The notes below the pieces were generated by a model. The model ran no database searches and was not told the origin of the DNA. It saw nothing but the letters and a program-made list of their open reading frames with translations. From M3007 sp043764095 (GTDB lineage: Bacteria; Bacteroidota; Bacteroidia; Chitinophagales; Saprospiraceae), in assembly GCA_043764095.1 (NCBI GenBank), contig JAYUKX010000158.1:37325-101324 (forward strand): DNA of 64,000 nucleotides, written 5' to 3'. Position 1 is the first letter of the stretch, and each line of letters starts with the position of its first letter. The position numbers were made by a program, and so were the translations under genes. Shown here one piece after another: positions 8,464-17,565 of the stretch.

Positions 8464-9501
8464 ATGCATAAAATTTTAGTCATTGAAGATGCCGACTTTG
8501 TCAGGGAAAATCTTTCGGAAATATTGTCTTTGAACGGCTATGACGTGATAGAGGCCGCAAACGGAAAAATTGGGGTAGAAAAGGCATTGGCCCATATACC
8601 TGATTTGATTATTTGCGACGTAATGATGCCTGAATTAGACGGCTATGGGGTATTGCAAATTTTGGGCAATAACCAAAAAACAGCCGATATCCCATTCCTG
8701 TATTTAACAGCCAAAGCAGAAAAGGATGATTTTAGAAGGGGCATGTCTTTGGGGGCAGATGATTATATTTCAAAACCTTTTGATGCCGCACAATTACTGC
8801 AAACGATCGAACGAAGGCTTAAAAAAAGCGAGCGACTGCGGCAAGCCTCCGCACCTAATGCAAAATTTGAAGGATTTGTGAATGAGGCCGCCGCTCTGGA
8901 ATTATTGAATAATCTTTCCTTGAACCGCGAATTGCGGCATTACCAAAAAAAAGACCTGATTTTTGAAGAAGGAAAATATCCAAAATTTTTATATTACCTT
9001 GAAAAAGGGGCAATCAAACTGTTCAAAACCAACGAAGATGGGCGTGAGTTTATCATTCGTATCGTCGCGCCCGGCGATTTTTTAGGTTACCTACCCATTA
9101 TTAAAAACGATACTTATAGCGAAAGTGCAGTTATTTTGGAACCTTCCGATATTCGGCTCATTCCAATTGACGATTTCCTAAAATTAGTATTTGGTAATAA
9201 AGACGTAAATGCCCGATTTATCAAATTACTCGCCAACCATGTCTCCGAACAAGAACAAATGCTCCTCAATTTGGCCTATAATTCGGTGAGAAAAAGAGTC
9301 GCCACGGCACTAATCGCTTTACAAGAACAGGGTAAAAGCGATATTCATTTGTTGCGCGACGACTTGGCTGCCGTAGTAGGTACAGCAAAAGAAACATTGG
9401 TGCGTACACTTTCCGATTTTAAATCTGAAGGGATGATTGATATCAAAGACGGACAGGTGATTATTCTAAAACCTGAAAAAATGAAGGACTTGCCAAATTA
9501 G
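8464..9501 (+). CDS. Response regulator receiver fused to a Crp/Fnr-type transcription factor
   Basis: A 345-residue fusion. Residues 1-120 are a CheY-like receiver (IEDAD; phospho-acceptor Asp52 in IICDVMMPELDG; T/K switch region TAKA...KPF). Residues about 150-260 form a cyclic-nucleotide-type beta roll (GKYPKFLYYLEKGAIKLFK, APGDFLGYLP). Residues 275-335 are a Crp HTH whose recognition helix AKETLVRTL keeps the Glu and Arg that contact the TGA core in Crp and Fnr. The only cysteine is Cys51 in the receiver, so an Fnr-type Fe-S cluster is excluded and control should come from phosphorylation. It is the only Crp-family gene in the window and sits among many Fnr/Crp-like boxes. No such box precedes it. 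Confidence 0.93.
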   Translation: MHKILVIEDADFVRENLSEILSLNGYDVIEAANGKIGVEKALAHIPDLIICDVMMPELDGYGVLQILGNNQKTADIPFLYLTAKAEKDDFRRGMSLGADDYISKPFDAAQLLQTIERRLKKSERLRQASAPNAKFEGFVNEAAALELLNNLSLNRELRHYQKKDLIFEEGKYPKFLYYLEKGAIKLFKTNEDGREFIIRIVAPGDFLGYLPIIKNDTYSESAVILEPSDIRLIPIDDFLKLVFGNKDVNARFIKLLANHVSEQEQMLLNLAYNSVRKRVATALIALQEQGKSDIHLLRDDLAAVVGTAKETLVRTLSDFKSEGMIDIKDGQVIILKPEKMKDLPN

Positions 9502-9552
9502 GAAAGAAAAAGTGTACGGCTGTAAGAGTATTGATAAACATTGCTATGACTG

Positions 9553-9596
9553 ATGATTTTGATCATTCATAGCATTTTTTTGTGGTGGTATTTTTG
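9553..9596 (+). promoter_or_regulatory. Fnr/Crp-like box plus -7 element upstream of ccoI
   Basis: The perfect dyad ATGAT-TTTG-ATCAT (9553-9566) is followed after exactly 22 nt by TATTTTTG (9589-9596), a full TAnnTTTG match. The ATG at 9617 is 20 nt on. Flanking bases GCTATGA and TCATAGC extend the inverted symmetry. Confidence 0.7.
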
Positions 9597-9616
9597 CATA
9601 AACATTCAATATCTCT

Positions 9617-12073
9617 ATGCAGCAGATATACACACGTCCGATAAACAACAACAACGTAGTGGCTAAGCAGCCTATTTGTTTTCATTGTCACGATACCTGT
9701 AACAATGACCATTTGTATTTGGAAGACAAATATTTTTGTTGTAATGGCTGTAAAATGGTATTTGAAATCCTGAATGCCAATAACCTATGCACCTATTACA
9801 CACTGGATCCTACCGCCGGAAAATCATTAAAAGACAAGAAAAGCATCCCTTTATTTACCTATTTGGACGATCCCGAAGTACAAGAAAAACTGCTTACTTT
9901 TCGCAGCGATTCGGTAGCGCAAATCGAGTTTTACATCCCTCAAATGCACTGTGTTTCCTGTATTTGGCTGTTGGAGCATTTGAGCAAATTGGATCATGGT
10001 GTTACCCATGCACGGGTCAATTTTTATAAAAAAAAGGTACATATCCAATACGATCCGAGGCTTACTACTCTGAGTAAAATAGCCGCTACTTTGGCCGATA
10101 TTGGATACAAACCAGAGATCAATCTGGCCGATATCGAAGACATAAAACCCAGTTCAACATCAAAAAAACTATCGCTCCAAATTGCCGTTGCAGGGTTTGC
10201 GGTGGGCAATATTATGCTCTTTAGTTTCCCCGAATATGTGGGTATGGATGCCGATCATTTCCGATTATATGCCAATGTATTTGGTTATTTGAGCCTTGGA
10301 TTGGCGTTACTGGTGTTGCTATTTAGTGCACGCGATTATTTTATTGCTGCTTACCAAGGCATATTACACCGCCGACTAAACATCGAAATTCCGCTCTGTT
10401 TGGCTTTATTATCCTTGTTTTTGCGTAGTGTTTGGGAAATTACTACACATACTGGAGCAGGATATTTGGATTCCTTTGCCGGACTTACCTTTTTGTTGCT
10501 CATTGGTAAATGGTTTCAACAAAAAACTTGGAACCAATTATCGTTTGAACGCAATTACAAGTCTTATTTCCCCGTATCGGCACTCCGTAAAGAGGGCCAA
10601 ACAGAAACCGCTGTTTCCATTAATCGACTTGTTCCTGGGGATATTATTGTAGTAAAAAGCCAAGAAATTATTCCGGCAGACGGACTGCTACTCAAAGGAT
10701 CAGCGCTGATTGATTATAGTTTTATCACTGGCGAATCAGTGCCCGTGCTGGTCAGTAGCGGCGAGCGTATTTTTGCAGGAGGTAAACAAATGGGTGCAAG
10801 TATCGAACTTTCGCTTACGCATCCCGCATCACAAAGCCATTTGACCCAGTTATGGAACAACGAAGCATTTAAACGCACCGATACACCCAATGGATCGGTA
10901 CGTTCATTGGCCGATCAGGCCGGTTGGTTCTTCTCTTGGGTGATTCTATTGGTGGGCGGAAGCGCATTGGGTTACTGGTGGCTGGTGCGCGGAGATGTAC
11001 CTACTGCGATCAATGCGTTTACGGCGGTGATGATCGTTGCGTGTCCGTGTACCATTGCGTTGTCTATTCCTTTTACGATGGGCAATATTTTGCGCATACT
11101 TGGACGGCACCGCTTTTATTTAAAAAACAACGAAGCGGTGGAAGCCTTATCTGCTTTTGACGCGGTGGCTTTTGACAAAACTGGTACGATTTCGAGCCTT
11201 AGCCAAGAGCATATTGCCTTTGTTGGTCTGGAATTGGACCAAACGGCTAAAACATTGATCAAATCATTGACCTACCATTCGACACATCCCTTGAGCCGTA
11301 AGATATGTGCTACTATGCCTGATATAAAGGTAGCGGCAGTGGATCAATTTGAAGAAATACCGGGTTATGGTATTTCAGGTATTGTGCTGGACCACCGCGT
11401 TAAAGTGGGTTCAGCCAGTTTTGTGGGTGTGAAAAACAACCAAAAAAGTGGTGTTTTTGTAGCCATTGATGATTTAATAATACTGGGCTATTTTGATATA
11501 AAAAACCATTATCGAATTGGGTTACAAACCGTATTGGAGTTTTTCAGAAAAACAAAAAAGGTGCAAAAAGCACCCAATCCAATATACCTACTCTCTGGTG
11601 ATCAAGACCAAGAAATGATGGCTTTGTTACCATTTTTCCCCGATAAAAACACGATGCACTTTCAACTTAATCCGCAGGAAAAACTAGATTTTATCAAAAA
11701 TTTACAAGAAAAAGGGCAAAATATACTTTTCCTTGGCGATGGTTTGAATGATGCAGGGGCACTACGACAAAGCAATATGGGTATCGTGGTATCGGAAAAC
11801 ACCAACAATTTCACCCCAGCCAGCGATGCTATTTTGGATGCGCGGGCTTTTGAGCAATTACCTCAATTTATCCAATTGGCTAGGTCGGGCGTTTCCATTG
11901 TTCAGTACTCGTATGGTGTTGCGGTGCTGTACAATATTATTGGTTTGAGTTATGCCGTTGGTGGCCACCTCTCCCCGTTGGTTGCGGCTATTTTAATGCC
12001 GATCAGTTCTGTTTCCATCGTTCTTTTTGGAGTGGGAATGGGTAATTTGAAAGCTAAAAGATTAAAGTTATGA
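9617..12073 (+). CDS. ccoI: Copper-type P1B ATPase of the cbb3 oxidase (CcoI/FixI)
   Basis: An 818-residue heavy-metal ATPase. The N terminus has a Cys-rich segment (CFHCHDTC, CCNGC) typical of CcoI/FixI, then an HMA domain with MHCVSC (110-115). The membrane core carries CPC (476-478), the phosphorylation motif DKTGT at Asp520 and GDGLNDAGAL in the hinge. CcoI supplies copper for assembly of the CcoN binuclear centre. It opens an operon with the kinase at 12070, overlapping it by 4 nt (ATGA). The other cco genes follow from 13836. The TGE motif reads ITGESVP. Confidence 0.95.
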   Translation: MQQIYTRPINNNNVVAKQPICFHCHDTCNNDHLYLEDKYFCCNGCKMVFEILNANNLCTYYTLDPTAGKSLKDKKSIPLFTYLDDPEVQEKLLTFRSDSVAQIEFYIPQMHCVSCIWLLEHLSKLDHGVTHARVNFYKKKVHIQYDPRLTTLSKIAATLADIGYKPEINLADIEDIKPSSTSKKLSLQIAVAGFAVGNIMLFSFPEYVGMDADHFRLYANVFGYLSLGLALLVLLFSARDYFIAAYQGILHRRLNIEIPLCLALLSLFLRSVWEITTHTGAGYLDSFAGLTFLLLIGKWFQQKTWNQLSFERNYKSYFPVSALRKEGQTETAVSINRLVPGDIIVVKSQEIIPADGLLLKGSALIDYSFITGESVPVLVSSGERIFAGGKQMGASIELSLTHPASQSHLTQLWNNEAFKRTDTPNGSVRSLADQAGWFFSWVILLVGGSALGYWWLVRGDVPTAINAFTAVMIVACPCTIALSIPFTMGNILRILGRHRFYLKNNEAVEALSAFDAVAFDKTGTISSLSQEHIAFVGLELDQTAKTLIKSLTYHSTHPLSRKICATMPDIKVAAVDQFEEIPGYGISGIVLDHRVKVGSASFVGVKNNQKSGVFVAIDDLIILGYFDIKNHYRIGLQTVLEFFRKTKKVQKAPNPIYLLSGDQDQEMMALLPFFPDKNTMHFQLNPQEKLDFIKNLQEKGQNILFLGDGLNDAGALRQSNMGIVVSENTNNFTPASDAILDARAFEQLPQFIQLARSGVSIVQYSYGVAVLYNIIGLSYAVGGHLSPLVAAILMPISSVSIVLFGVGMGNLKAKRLKL

Positions 12074-13272
12074 TACAATCTACATTTGAAACCTTATTTC
12101 AACATGCCCCCAACGGCATTATTTTGACCGACGATAAAGGGCTAATACTCAGGGTCAATCTGTCGTTGGAAGTATTATTTGGTTATAACACAGGCGGATT
12201 GATAGGCAGCAATATTGAATCCCTTATTCCACCTCGTTTTGCCCCTGAAGATGATATAATTAAAGGCATATCTCATGCGTCAACACATGCGGCATTAGGG
12301 TCATTAGAACTCACTGGATTTAAAAAAGACGGTACGGAGATAGCGGTAGAAATTAGTCTGAGTCCATTCGAAACCCCAGAAGGGGTGTTTGTGATTGCAT
12401 TTGTCCTGGACAATACGTTCCGTAAAAACTACGAATATTCCATATTGCAGCAAAAACAAGCCTTATCCACCCTGAGTTTGGAGTTAAAAAATGCCAATAC
12501 TGATTTGGAAAGTAATGTAAAGGCTCGGACATTGGAGTTGGAACAAACAAAAATTGAATTGCTCGACGCGCTGTCGAAAGAAACTGCATTGGATAACCTA
12601 AAAAAGCGTTTTATCAATGTCACTTCGCACGAATTTAGGACACCACTGACGACCGTTTTGTCTTCCGGTTCATTGATTGAGCAGTATGCCGAACGCCAAG
12701 ATTTTAATAAAATAAAAAAACACACAGCACGGATAAAAGAGGCCGTCAATGAACTAAGTAATATCCTCAACGAGTTTCTATCGCTGGAACAACTCGAAGA
12801 TGGGCTGGTTACGGTAAAAACGGAAGTTGTTGATGTGGAATCTTGTATAGCCGAATTGACCCAATCTATGCAATACCTCTTAAAAAAAGACCAAGTTTTC
12901 GAATTGGTGCATGAAGGCCAAAGCACCGTTCATATAGATAGCAAACTGGTGCAATCTATCTTACGGCATTTAATCTCAAATGCGATTAAATACGCCCCAG
13001 AAAACAGTACAATTACGATAAAAAGTATTGCATCCGATAAAGATATTTTCTTAGATGTGCAAGACAAAGGCATAGGGATACCGCTGGACGAGCAGCAGCA
13101 TTTATTTGATCGTTTTTTTAGGGCCAGCAATGTGGTGAATAGTACACAAGGCACCGGATTGGGGCTTTATATCGTTCAAAAATACGTTGAATTACTCGGT
13201 GGCAAGGTAAGTTTTGAAAGTATGGAAGGAATGGGCAGTTCTTTTTGGGTAGATTTACCATTGAAAGTATAA
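12070..13272 (+). CDS. PAS-domain sensor histidine kinase coupled to ccoI
   Basis: A 400-residue soluble kinase with a PAS domain (about 8-118), a coiled coil (125-175), HisKA with HEFRTPL (His187) and HATPase (NAIKYAPENS, DKGIGIP, GTGLGLYIV). There are no membrane helices, so it senses a cytoplasmic signal. At the position of the FixL haem ligand this PAS has Asp, so haem binding is not predicted. The 4-nt overlap with ccoI means co-translation. Its HisKA/HATPase half closely resembles that of the kinase at 29962. No receiver gene is adjacent; the receiver-Crp fusion at 8464 is the nearest candidate target (inference). Confidence 0.92.
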   Translation: MIQSTFETLFQHAPNGIILTDDKGLILRVNLSLEVLFGYNTGGLIGSNIESLIPPRFAPEDDIIKGISHASTHAALGSLELTGFKKDGTEIAVEISLSPFETPEGVFVIAFVLDNTFRKNYEYSILQQKQALSTLSLELKNANTDLESNVKARTLELEQTKIELLDALSKETALDNLKKRFINVTSHEFRTPLTTVLSSGSLIEQYAERQDFNKIKKHTARIKEAVNELSNILNEFLSLEQLEDGLVTVKTEVVDVESCIAELTQSMQYLLKKDQVFELVHEGQSTVHIDSKLVQSILRHLISNAIKYAPENSTITIKSIASDKDIFLDVQDKGIGIPLDEQQHLFDRFFRASNVVNSTQGTGLGLYIVQKYVELLGGKVSFESMEGMGSSFWVDLPLKV

Positions 13273-13275
13273 CGA

Positions 13276-13686
13276 TCAATCCTGCTCCCTGTAATCCAAA
13301 GGATCAACGATGGGTTGTTGGTATACTTCTTCTGAAAACGCTTTTTCTGTTTGTTCATCCAAAGTAAGGTGATCGGATACCGTTGTTTCGAGCCAGGTAT
13401 TACCCGATTTTCGGAATATCTGGACGTGTAGCCCAGAGATTTCCTCCACCATCTTTTCTACTTCAAAAGTTTTCATGTGCGGCTCAATAGCCAATAGACA
13501 TTCTTCTTTGAAGCCTGCCAAATCGCCCAATAGTTTGCTGCGATCAGTGATCATAAATTTAGCATTATTAGCGCCACCATCTTTGTGTGTTTTGGTAAAA
13601 AATACAATTTTCAGAAAAGGGAAACTAGCATTAAAGTCATCTTGTGCTGCTGCTACAGTGTGTGATTTTAGAATGGATAATTGCAT
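13276..13686 (-). CDS. Conserved-looking hypothetical protein
   Basis: The 136-residue form starts at MQLSILKSH (ATG at 13684-13686); an in-frame ATG at 13710 adds eight residues. It is soluble and alpha/beta, with no recognisable motif; the segment FFTKTHKDGGANNAKFM and the acidic C terminus DPLDYREQD stand out. It is convergent with the kinase gene (3 nt apart) and divergent from ccoS. A CATCTTTG -7-like element (13708-13715, minus) lies 45 nt from the shared Fnr/Crp-like box at 13761, so co-regulation with the oxidase is possible. Confidence 0.6.
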   Translation of the reverse strand: MQLSILKSHTVAAAQDDFNASFPFLKIVFFTKTHKDGGANNAKFMITDRSKLLGDLAGFKEECLLAIEPHMKTFEVEKMVEEISGLHVQIFRKSGNTWLETTVSDHLTLDEQTEKAFSEEVYQQPIVDPLDYREQD

Positions 13687-13760
13687 GGTATATCTGTTTT
13701 TATACCACAAAGATGCATAGCCTACACACTACTCAACACTAATAAAAGTCAATCGGCAAG

Positions 13761-13804
13761 GTGATTTCTGTCATTTCTCACCATGATCTTTACACTGACA
13801 TTTG
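13761..13804 (+). promoter_or_regulatory. Fnr/Crp-like box plus -7 element upstream of ccoS-ccoNO
   Basis: GTGAT-TTCT-GTCAT (13761-13774) fits the dyad with one deviating outer base. After exactly 22 nt comes GACATTTG (13797-13804), an nAnnTTTG element. The ccoS ATG at 13836 is 31 nt on. The divergent gene at 13686 may use the same box. Confidence 0.6.
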
Positions 13805-13835
13805 CACCGGGTTCAACAATGGGCCATACGGAATT

Positions 13836-14018
13836 ATGAAGATCATGTTATTTCTAATCATAGTAAGCCTTCTATTAGCCTTGGGCTTTTTGGTGGCATT
13901 TATCCTTGCAACCAAGGATGGTCAATTTGAAGACGAATACACACCTTCTGTTCGGATGCTATTTGATGACGAATTAGAAGCCAACAAAACCGAAACAACA
14001 ACGAAAAGTGATACGTAG
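13836..14018 (+). CDS. ccoS: cbb3 oxidase maturation protein CcoS
   Basis: A 60-residue protein starting at MKIMLFLIIVSLLLALGFLVAFILATKDGQFED; an upstream in-frame GTG at 13761 lies inside the regulatory box and is rejected. One membrane helix followed by the DGQFED motif is diagnostic of CcoS (FixS), which is needed to insert cofactors into the cbb3 catalytic subunit. The stop is 73 nt before ccoNO. The gap contains small inverted repeats (AGGGACG/CGTCCCT). Confidence 0.9.
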   Translation: MKIMLFLIIVSLLLALGFLVAFILATKDGQFEDEYTPSVRMLFDDELEANKTETTTKSDT

Positions 14019-14091
14019 GGACGATGAAACAAGAACGTCCCTAGGGACGCGCAAACGACGTTCCTTAACAAAAATCAACAATTTAACGTGT

Positions 14092-16209
14092 ATGGAAAAA
14101 TTTAATTACGACAACAAAATTACCCGAGCCTTTGGCGTTGCAGCATTCGTTTGGGGAATGGTTGGGATGCTTGTAGGTCTGATCCTTGCTTTCCAACTTA
14201 TTTATCCCAATCTGAATTTTGGCCCTTGGCTTACATTTGGTCGATTAAGGCCATTGCATACCAATGCAGTAATATTTGCCTTTGTGGGCAATGGCATATT
14301 CATGGGTGTTTATTACTCACTCCAACGGCTGCTGAAAGCCCGTATTTGGAGCGACAAACTATCTTGGATTCATTTTTATGGTTGGCAAATTATTATTTTA
14401 TGCGCAGCCTATACCCTCCCGATGGGTATGACAACGAGTTCGGAATACGCAGAATTAATATGGCCTATTGATTTGTTAATTACGCTAGTATGGGTAGTTT
14501 TTGGGATCAATATGTTTGGTACCATCCTCACGCGGCGCGAGCACCACTTGTACGTTGCGATCTGGTTTTATATTGCCACTTGGGTTACGGTAGCGGTATT
14601 GCATATTGTACGCAGCCTTGAGGTACCTGTTTCATTTACAGAGAGTTACCCTGTTTTTACGGGCGTTCAAGATGCGTTGGTACAATGGTGGTATGGTCAT
14701 AATGCGGTTGCGTTTTTCCTTACCACACCGTATTTGGGTATGATGTATTACTTTTTGCCCAAAGCGGCCAATCGGCCAGTATTCTCGTATAAACTATCCA
14801 TTATCCACTTTTGGGCATTGATATTTATCTATATTTGGGCTGGTCCGCACCATTTATTATATACTTCATTGCCCGATTGGGTGCAATCATTGGGAACGGT
14901 ATTTTCCATTATGTTGCTGGCTCCATCGTGGGGCGGTATGCTCAATGGCTTGCTTACGCTGCGAGGCGCATGGGACAGGGTACAACAAGATCCTGTACTA
15001 AAATTTATGGTAGTGGCGGTAACGGCTTACGGTATGGCTACTTTTGAAGGCCCTATGTTGTCGATTAAATCGGTAAATGCCATTAGCCACTTTACCGATT
15101 GGACGATTGCTCACGTACATGTAGGTGCATTGGGCTGGAATGGTTTCCTCACCTTTGGCGTACTGTATTGGTTATGGCCACGGATGTACCGCACACAATT
15201 ATACTCTGTAAAACTGGCCAATGCCCACTTCTGGGTAGGTACAATTGGTATATTGGTCTATGCCGTACCGCTTTATTGGGCAGGATGGACACAAGCCTTG
15301 ATGTGGAAAGAATTTACACCAGAAGGCACACTTGCATGGGGTAATTTTTTGGATACCGTAAAACAAATACTCCCGATGTATGCCATGCGTACGGTAGGCG
15401 GAAGTCTATATTTTATTGGGACAATCATTGGGGTGTACAACTTGGTTAAAACCGCACAACAAGGTAGTTTCTTAGCCGATGAAGCGGCAGAAGCACCAGC
15501 AAGAATCAGCAAAAACACACCTTTATTGGCTGGCGAGCATTGGCACAGGTGGATCGAAAGCCGACCATTACAAATGTTACTTTGGAGTACTGTACTCATA
15601 GCCATTGGTGGTATTATCCAAATTGTGCCTATGGTATTTATTGAAAGTCAGATCCCTAAAATATCAACGGTTAAACCTTATACACCGCTTGAACTAACAG
15701 GGCGCAGCATTTATATCCAAGAAGGTTGCGTGGGTTGTCACTCTCAACAAATCAGGCCGTTCCGCGATGAAACGGAGCGTTACGGTGAGTATTCAAAATC
15801 GGGGGAATATATTTATGATCGTCCATTCCTTTGGGGTAGTAAGCGCACCGGTCCTGATCTATGGCGCGAAGGCGCGAAATATCCCGATAGTTGGCACTAC
15901 AACCACATGATCGAGCCCACTTCCATGTCGCCGGGATCTATCATGCCTGCTTATCCGCATTTATCCGAACAAGTCATCATTTGGGGCGATATACCTTCAA
16001 GAATAAAGGTACTCCAGCAACTCGGCACGCCTTATCCAAAAGGTTTTGACCGCGAGGCTGTTGCGGATGCTCAAAATCAAGCGCGGGGTATCGCTAAAAA
16101 ATTGGCGGAAGAAGGGGTACAAGATACCAACTTGGAGGACAAAGAAATCATCGCTCTGATTGCCTATTTGCAGCGTTTGGGCACCGATATTAAGGTTAAA
16201 AATAAATAA
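14092..16209 (+). CDS. ccoN: Fused cbb3 cytochrome oxidase subunits CcoN-CcoO
   Basis: The 705-residue fusion starts at MEKFNYDNK (14092). Residues 1-470 form the polytopic CcoN haem-copper core, with conserved histidines in RPLHTNAVIFAF, WWYGHNAVAFFLT, GPHHLLY and DWTIAHVHVGALGW. After a linker and another helix, residues 520-705 are CcoO, with one c-type haem site CVGCH (Cys546-His550) and axial-Met candidates in MIEPTSMSPGSIMPAYPH. It is the proton-pumping high-affinity terminal oxidase of the inner membrane used at low oxygen. In most Proteobacteria N and O are separate; the fusion is characteristic of Bacteroidota. Confidence 0.96.
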   Translation: MEKFNYDNKITRAFGVAAFVWGMVGMLVGLILAFQLIYPNLNFGPWLTFGRLRPLHTNAVIFAFVGNGIFMGVYYSLQRLLKARIWSDKLSWIHFYGWQIIILCAAYTLPMGMTTSSEYAELIWPIDLLITLVWVVFGINMFGTILTRREHHLYVAIWFYIATWVTVAVLHIVRSLEVPVSFTESYPVFTGVQDALVQWWYGHNAVAFFLTTPYLGMMYYFLPKAANRPVFSYKLSIIHFWALIFIYIWAGPHHLLYTSLPDWVQSLGTVFSIMLLAPSWGGMLNGLLTLRGAWDRVQQDPVLKFMVVAVTAYGMATFEGPMLSIKSVNAISHFTDWTIAHVHVGALGWNGFLTFGVLYWLWPRMYRTQLYSVKLANAHFWVGTIGILVYAVPLYWAGWTQALMWKEFTPEGTLAWGNFLDTVKQILPMYAMRTVGGSLYFIGTIIGVYNLVKTAQQGSFLADEAAEAPARISKNTPLLAGEHWHRWIESRPLQMLLWSTVLIAIGGIIQIVPMVFIESQIPKISTVKPYTPLELTGRSIYIQEGCVGCHSQQIRPFRDETERYGEYSKSGEYIYDRPFLWGSKRTGPDLWREGAKYPDSWHYNHMIEPTSMSPGSIMPAYPHLSEQVIIWGDIPSRIKVLQQLGTPYPKGFDREAVADAQNQARGIAKKLAEEGVQDTNLEDKEIIALIAYLQRLGTDIKVKNK

Positions 16210-16321
16210 TATACTGTCATGCTTTATGCTCTTGGTGTGTGGCGCCCGAAGCCTTACATCGCTTTGGATGCTGCTGCCAGGAGTATAACCAATAACAACA
16301 CCCATCATAACAACATTCATC

Positions 16322-16480
16322 ATGTACAAATATTTGCTTCAATCAGTTGATGGCATACAATGGTTTGGAATATCCTCCTTGTTGCTCTTTTTTATCACAT
16401 TTTGCACAGCGGCCATTCGTGCATTTTTCTCCAAAAAGGAGGACATGAAGTATATGTCCGAACTACCATTAGAGGATTAA
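16322..16480 (+). CDS. ccoQ: CcoQ-like small membrane subunit
   Basis: A 52-residue protein, MYKYLLQSVDGIQWFGISS..., with one membrane helix (WFGISSLLLFFITFCTAAI) followed by a basic-acidic tail ending ELPLED. Its size, topology and position between ccoNO and ccoP fit CcoQ (FixQ), which stabilises the complex. It starts 112 nt after ccoNO and ends 61 nt before ccoP. Small subunits like this diverge strongly, so the call depends on context. Confidence 0.75.
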   Translation: MYKYLLQSVDGIQWFGISSLLLFFITFCTAAIRAFFSKKEDMKYMSELPLED

Positions 16481-16541
16481 AATTACTACCCAGAACGAAG
16501 TAAAGGCACATGACTGTATCGTTCTTTAAAATACATAAAAC

Positions 16542-17477
16542 ATGAAAAAAAATAAATACTGGCTCGTTTTTTTATGCATAACAGCCGCTATAAGTACATT
16601 GAGTAGCCAAGCGACAATTGCCCAACCCCCAGCAGGTGCGGAGCAGTTTAGTCAAATTATGACTTGGGTACTCGGTATTGGAGGCCTCACCGTACTCTTG
16701 ATTGGATTTGCTTTTATCATGAAAACCAATCAATTACTGTACAATAGAGTACTGCAATTGGAAGCCGAAAAAAGCGGCACTCCACTCCCCGAAGAGCAGC
16801 CTATTTCGGTACAAGATGCAGAAGATGCGGTAAGGGTAAGTTATTTCAGCAAACTATGGGGAACTACTGTACCTATTGAACGAGAATCCGAAATCACTTT
16901 TCACCATTCTTATGATGGTATTCGGGAACTCGACAACAAACTACCGCCTTGGTGGGTCAATATGTTTTTTATCACCATTGTATGGGCGGTAGGATATATG
17001 TACTATTACCACTGGGGAGGTAACGGCCCATCCTCTAGCGAAGAATACCAAACATCAGTTAAAATAGCCAAAAAAGAAATCGCTATGGCATTAGCGGGCA
17101 AACAAAACGCCTTTGACGAATCCAATGTAACCGCAGTAACCGAATCCTCCGATCTTATGGAAGGCGGACTGATCTTCGCTGGCGTATGTGCTGCTTGCCA
17201 CGGAAAAACAGGCGAAGGACTGGTAGGTCCCAATATGACCGACGAATATTGGATACACGGCGGAGGTATAAAAAATATCTTCAAAACCATAAAATACGGT
17301 GTTCCGGAAAAAGGAATGATCTCATGGCAATCACAACTAAATCCCGACGATATGCGCAAAGTGGCCAGTTATATCCTTTCGCTCAAAGGCACGAACCCGC
17401 CCAATCCCAAAGCACCACAAGGTATCGTATGGACTGAAACAACTGAAGCAGACACTACTAAAGTTCAAAAACAGTAA
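16542..17477 (+). CDS. ccoP: cbb3 oxidase cytochrome c subunit CcoP (single haem site)
   Basis: A 311-residue protein with a signal-like N terminus, a helix at about 38-60 and a second helix in the conserved CcoP segment LPPWWVNMFFITIVWAVGYMYYYHW. A periplasmic cytochrome c domain follows with CAACH (Cys216-His220) and the distal G.GLVGPNMTDEYWIHGG motif. Canonical proteobacterial CcoP carries two CXXCH sites; only one is present here and no other cysteine pair could serve. It feeds electrons to CcoN and is the third core subunit of the operon. Confidence 0.93.
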   Translation: MKKNKYWLVFLCITAAISTLSSQATIAQPPAGAEQFSQIMTWVLGIGGLTVLLIGFAFIMKTNQLLYNRVLQLEAEKSGTPLPEEQPISVQDAEDAVRVSYFSKLWGTTVPIERESEITFHHSYDGIRELDNKLPPWWVNMFFITIVWAVGYMYYYHWGGNGPSSSEEYQTSVKIAKKEIAMALAGKQNAFDESNVTAVTESSDLMEGGLIFAGVCAACHGKTGEGLVGPNMTDEYWIHGGGIKNIFKTIKYGVPEKGMISWQSQLNPDDMRKVASYILSLKGTNPPNPKAPQGIVWTETTEADTTKVQKQ

Positions 17478-17486
17478 AAAAATCAT

Positions 17487-17538
17487 GCAGTCCATTGATA
17501 TATATCATCAAATGGGCTGCTGATAACAGAGAATTTTG
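17487..17538 (+). promoter_or_regulatory. Fnr/Crp-like box inside a hairpin, plus -7 element, upstream of ccoG
   Basis: TTGAT-ATAT-ATCAT (17495-17508) is followed after exactly 22 nt by GAATTTTG (17531-17538), giving an internal promoter for ccoG-ccoH. The box lies within a larger imperfect inverted repeat (GCAGTCCATT at 17487 against AATGGGCTGC ending 17520), which could also terminate the ccoNOQP transcript. Confidence 0.6.
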
Positions 17539-17565
17539 CACTACATAAACAGACACACCCACGAT

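Noticed and set aside
9502..9516. AAGAAAAAGTGTA after the regulator gene, resembling the end of the dispersed repeat
   Set aside because: Only 13 bases match and no hairpin partner is present; could be chance in AT-rich DNA.
13761..13835. N-terminal extension of CcoS from a GTG at 13761
   Set aside because: The extension lies over the regulatory box and -7 element and lacks similarity to CcoS; ATG 13836 gives the normal length.
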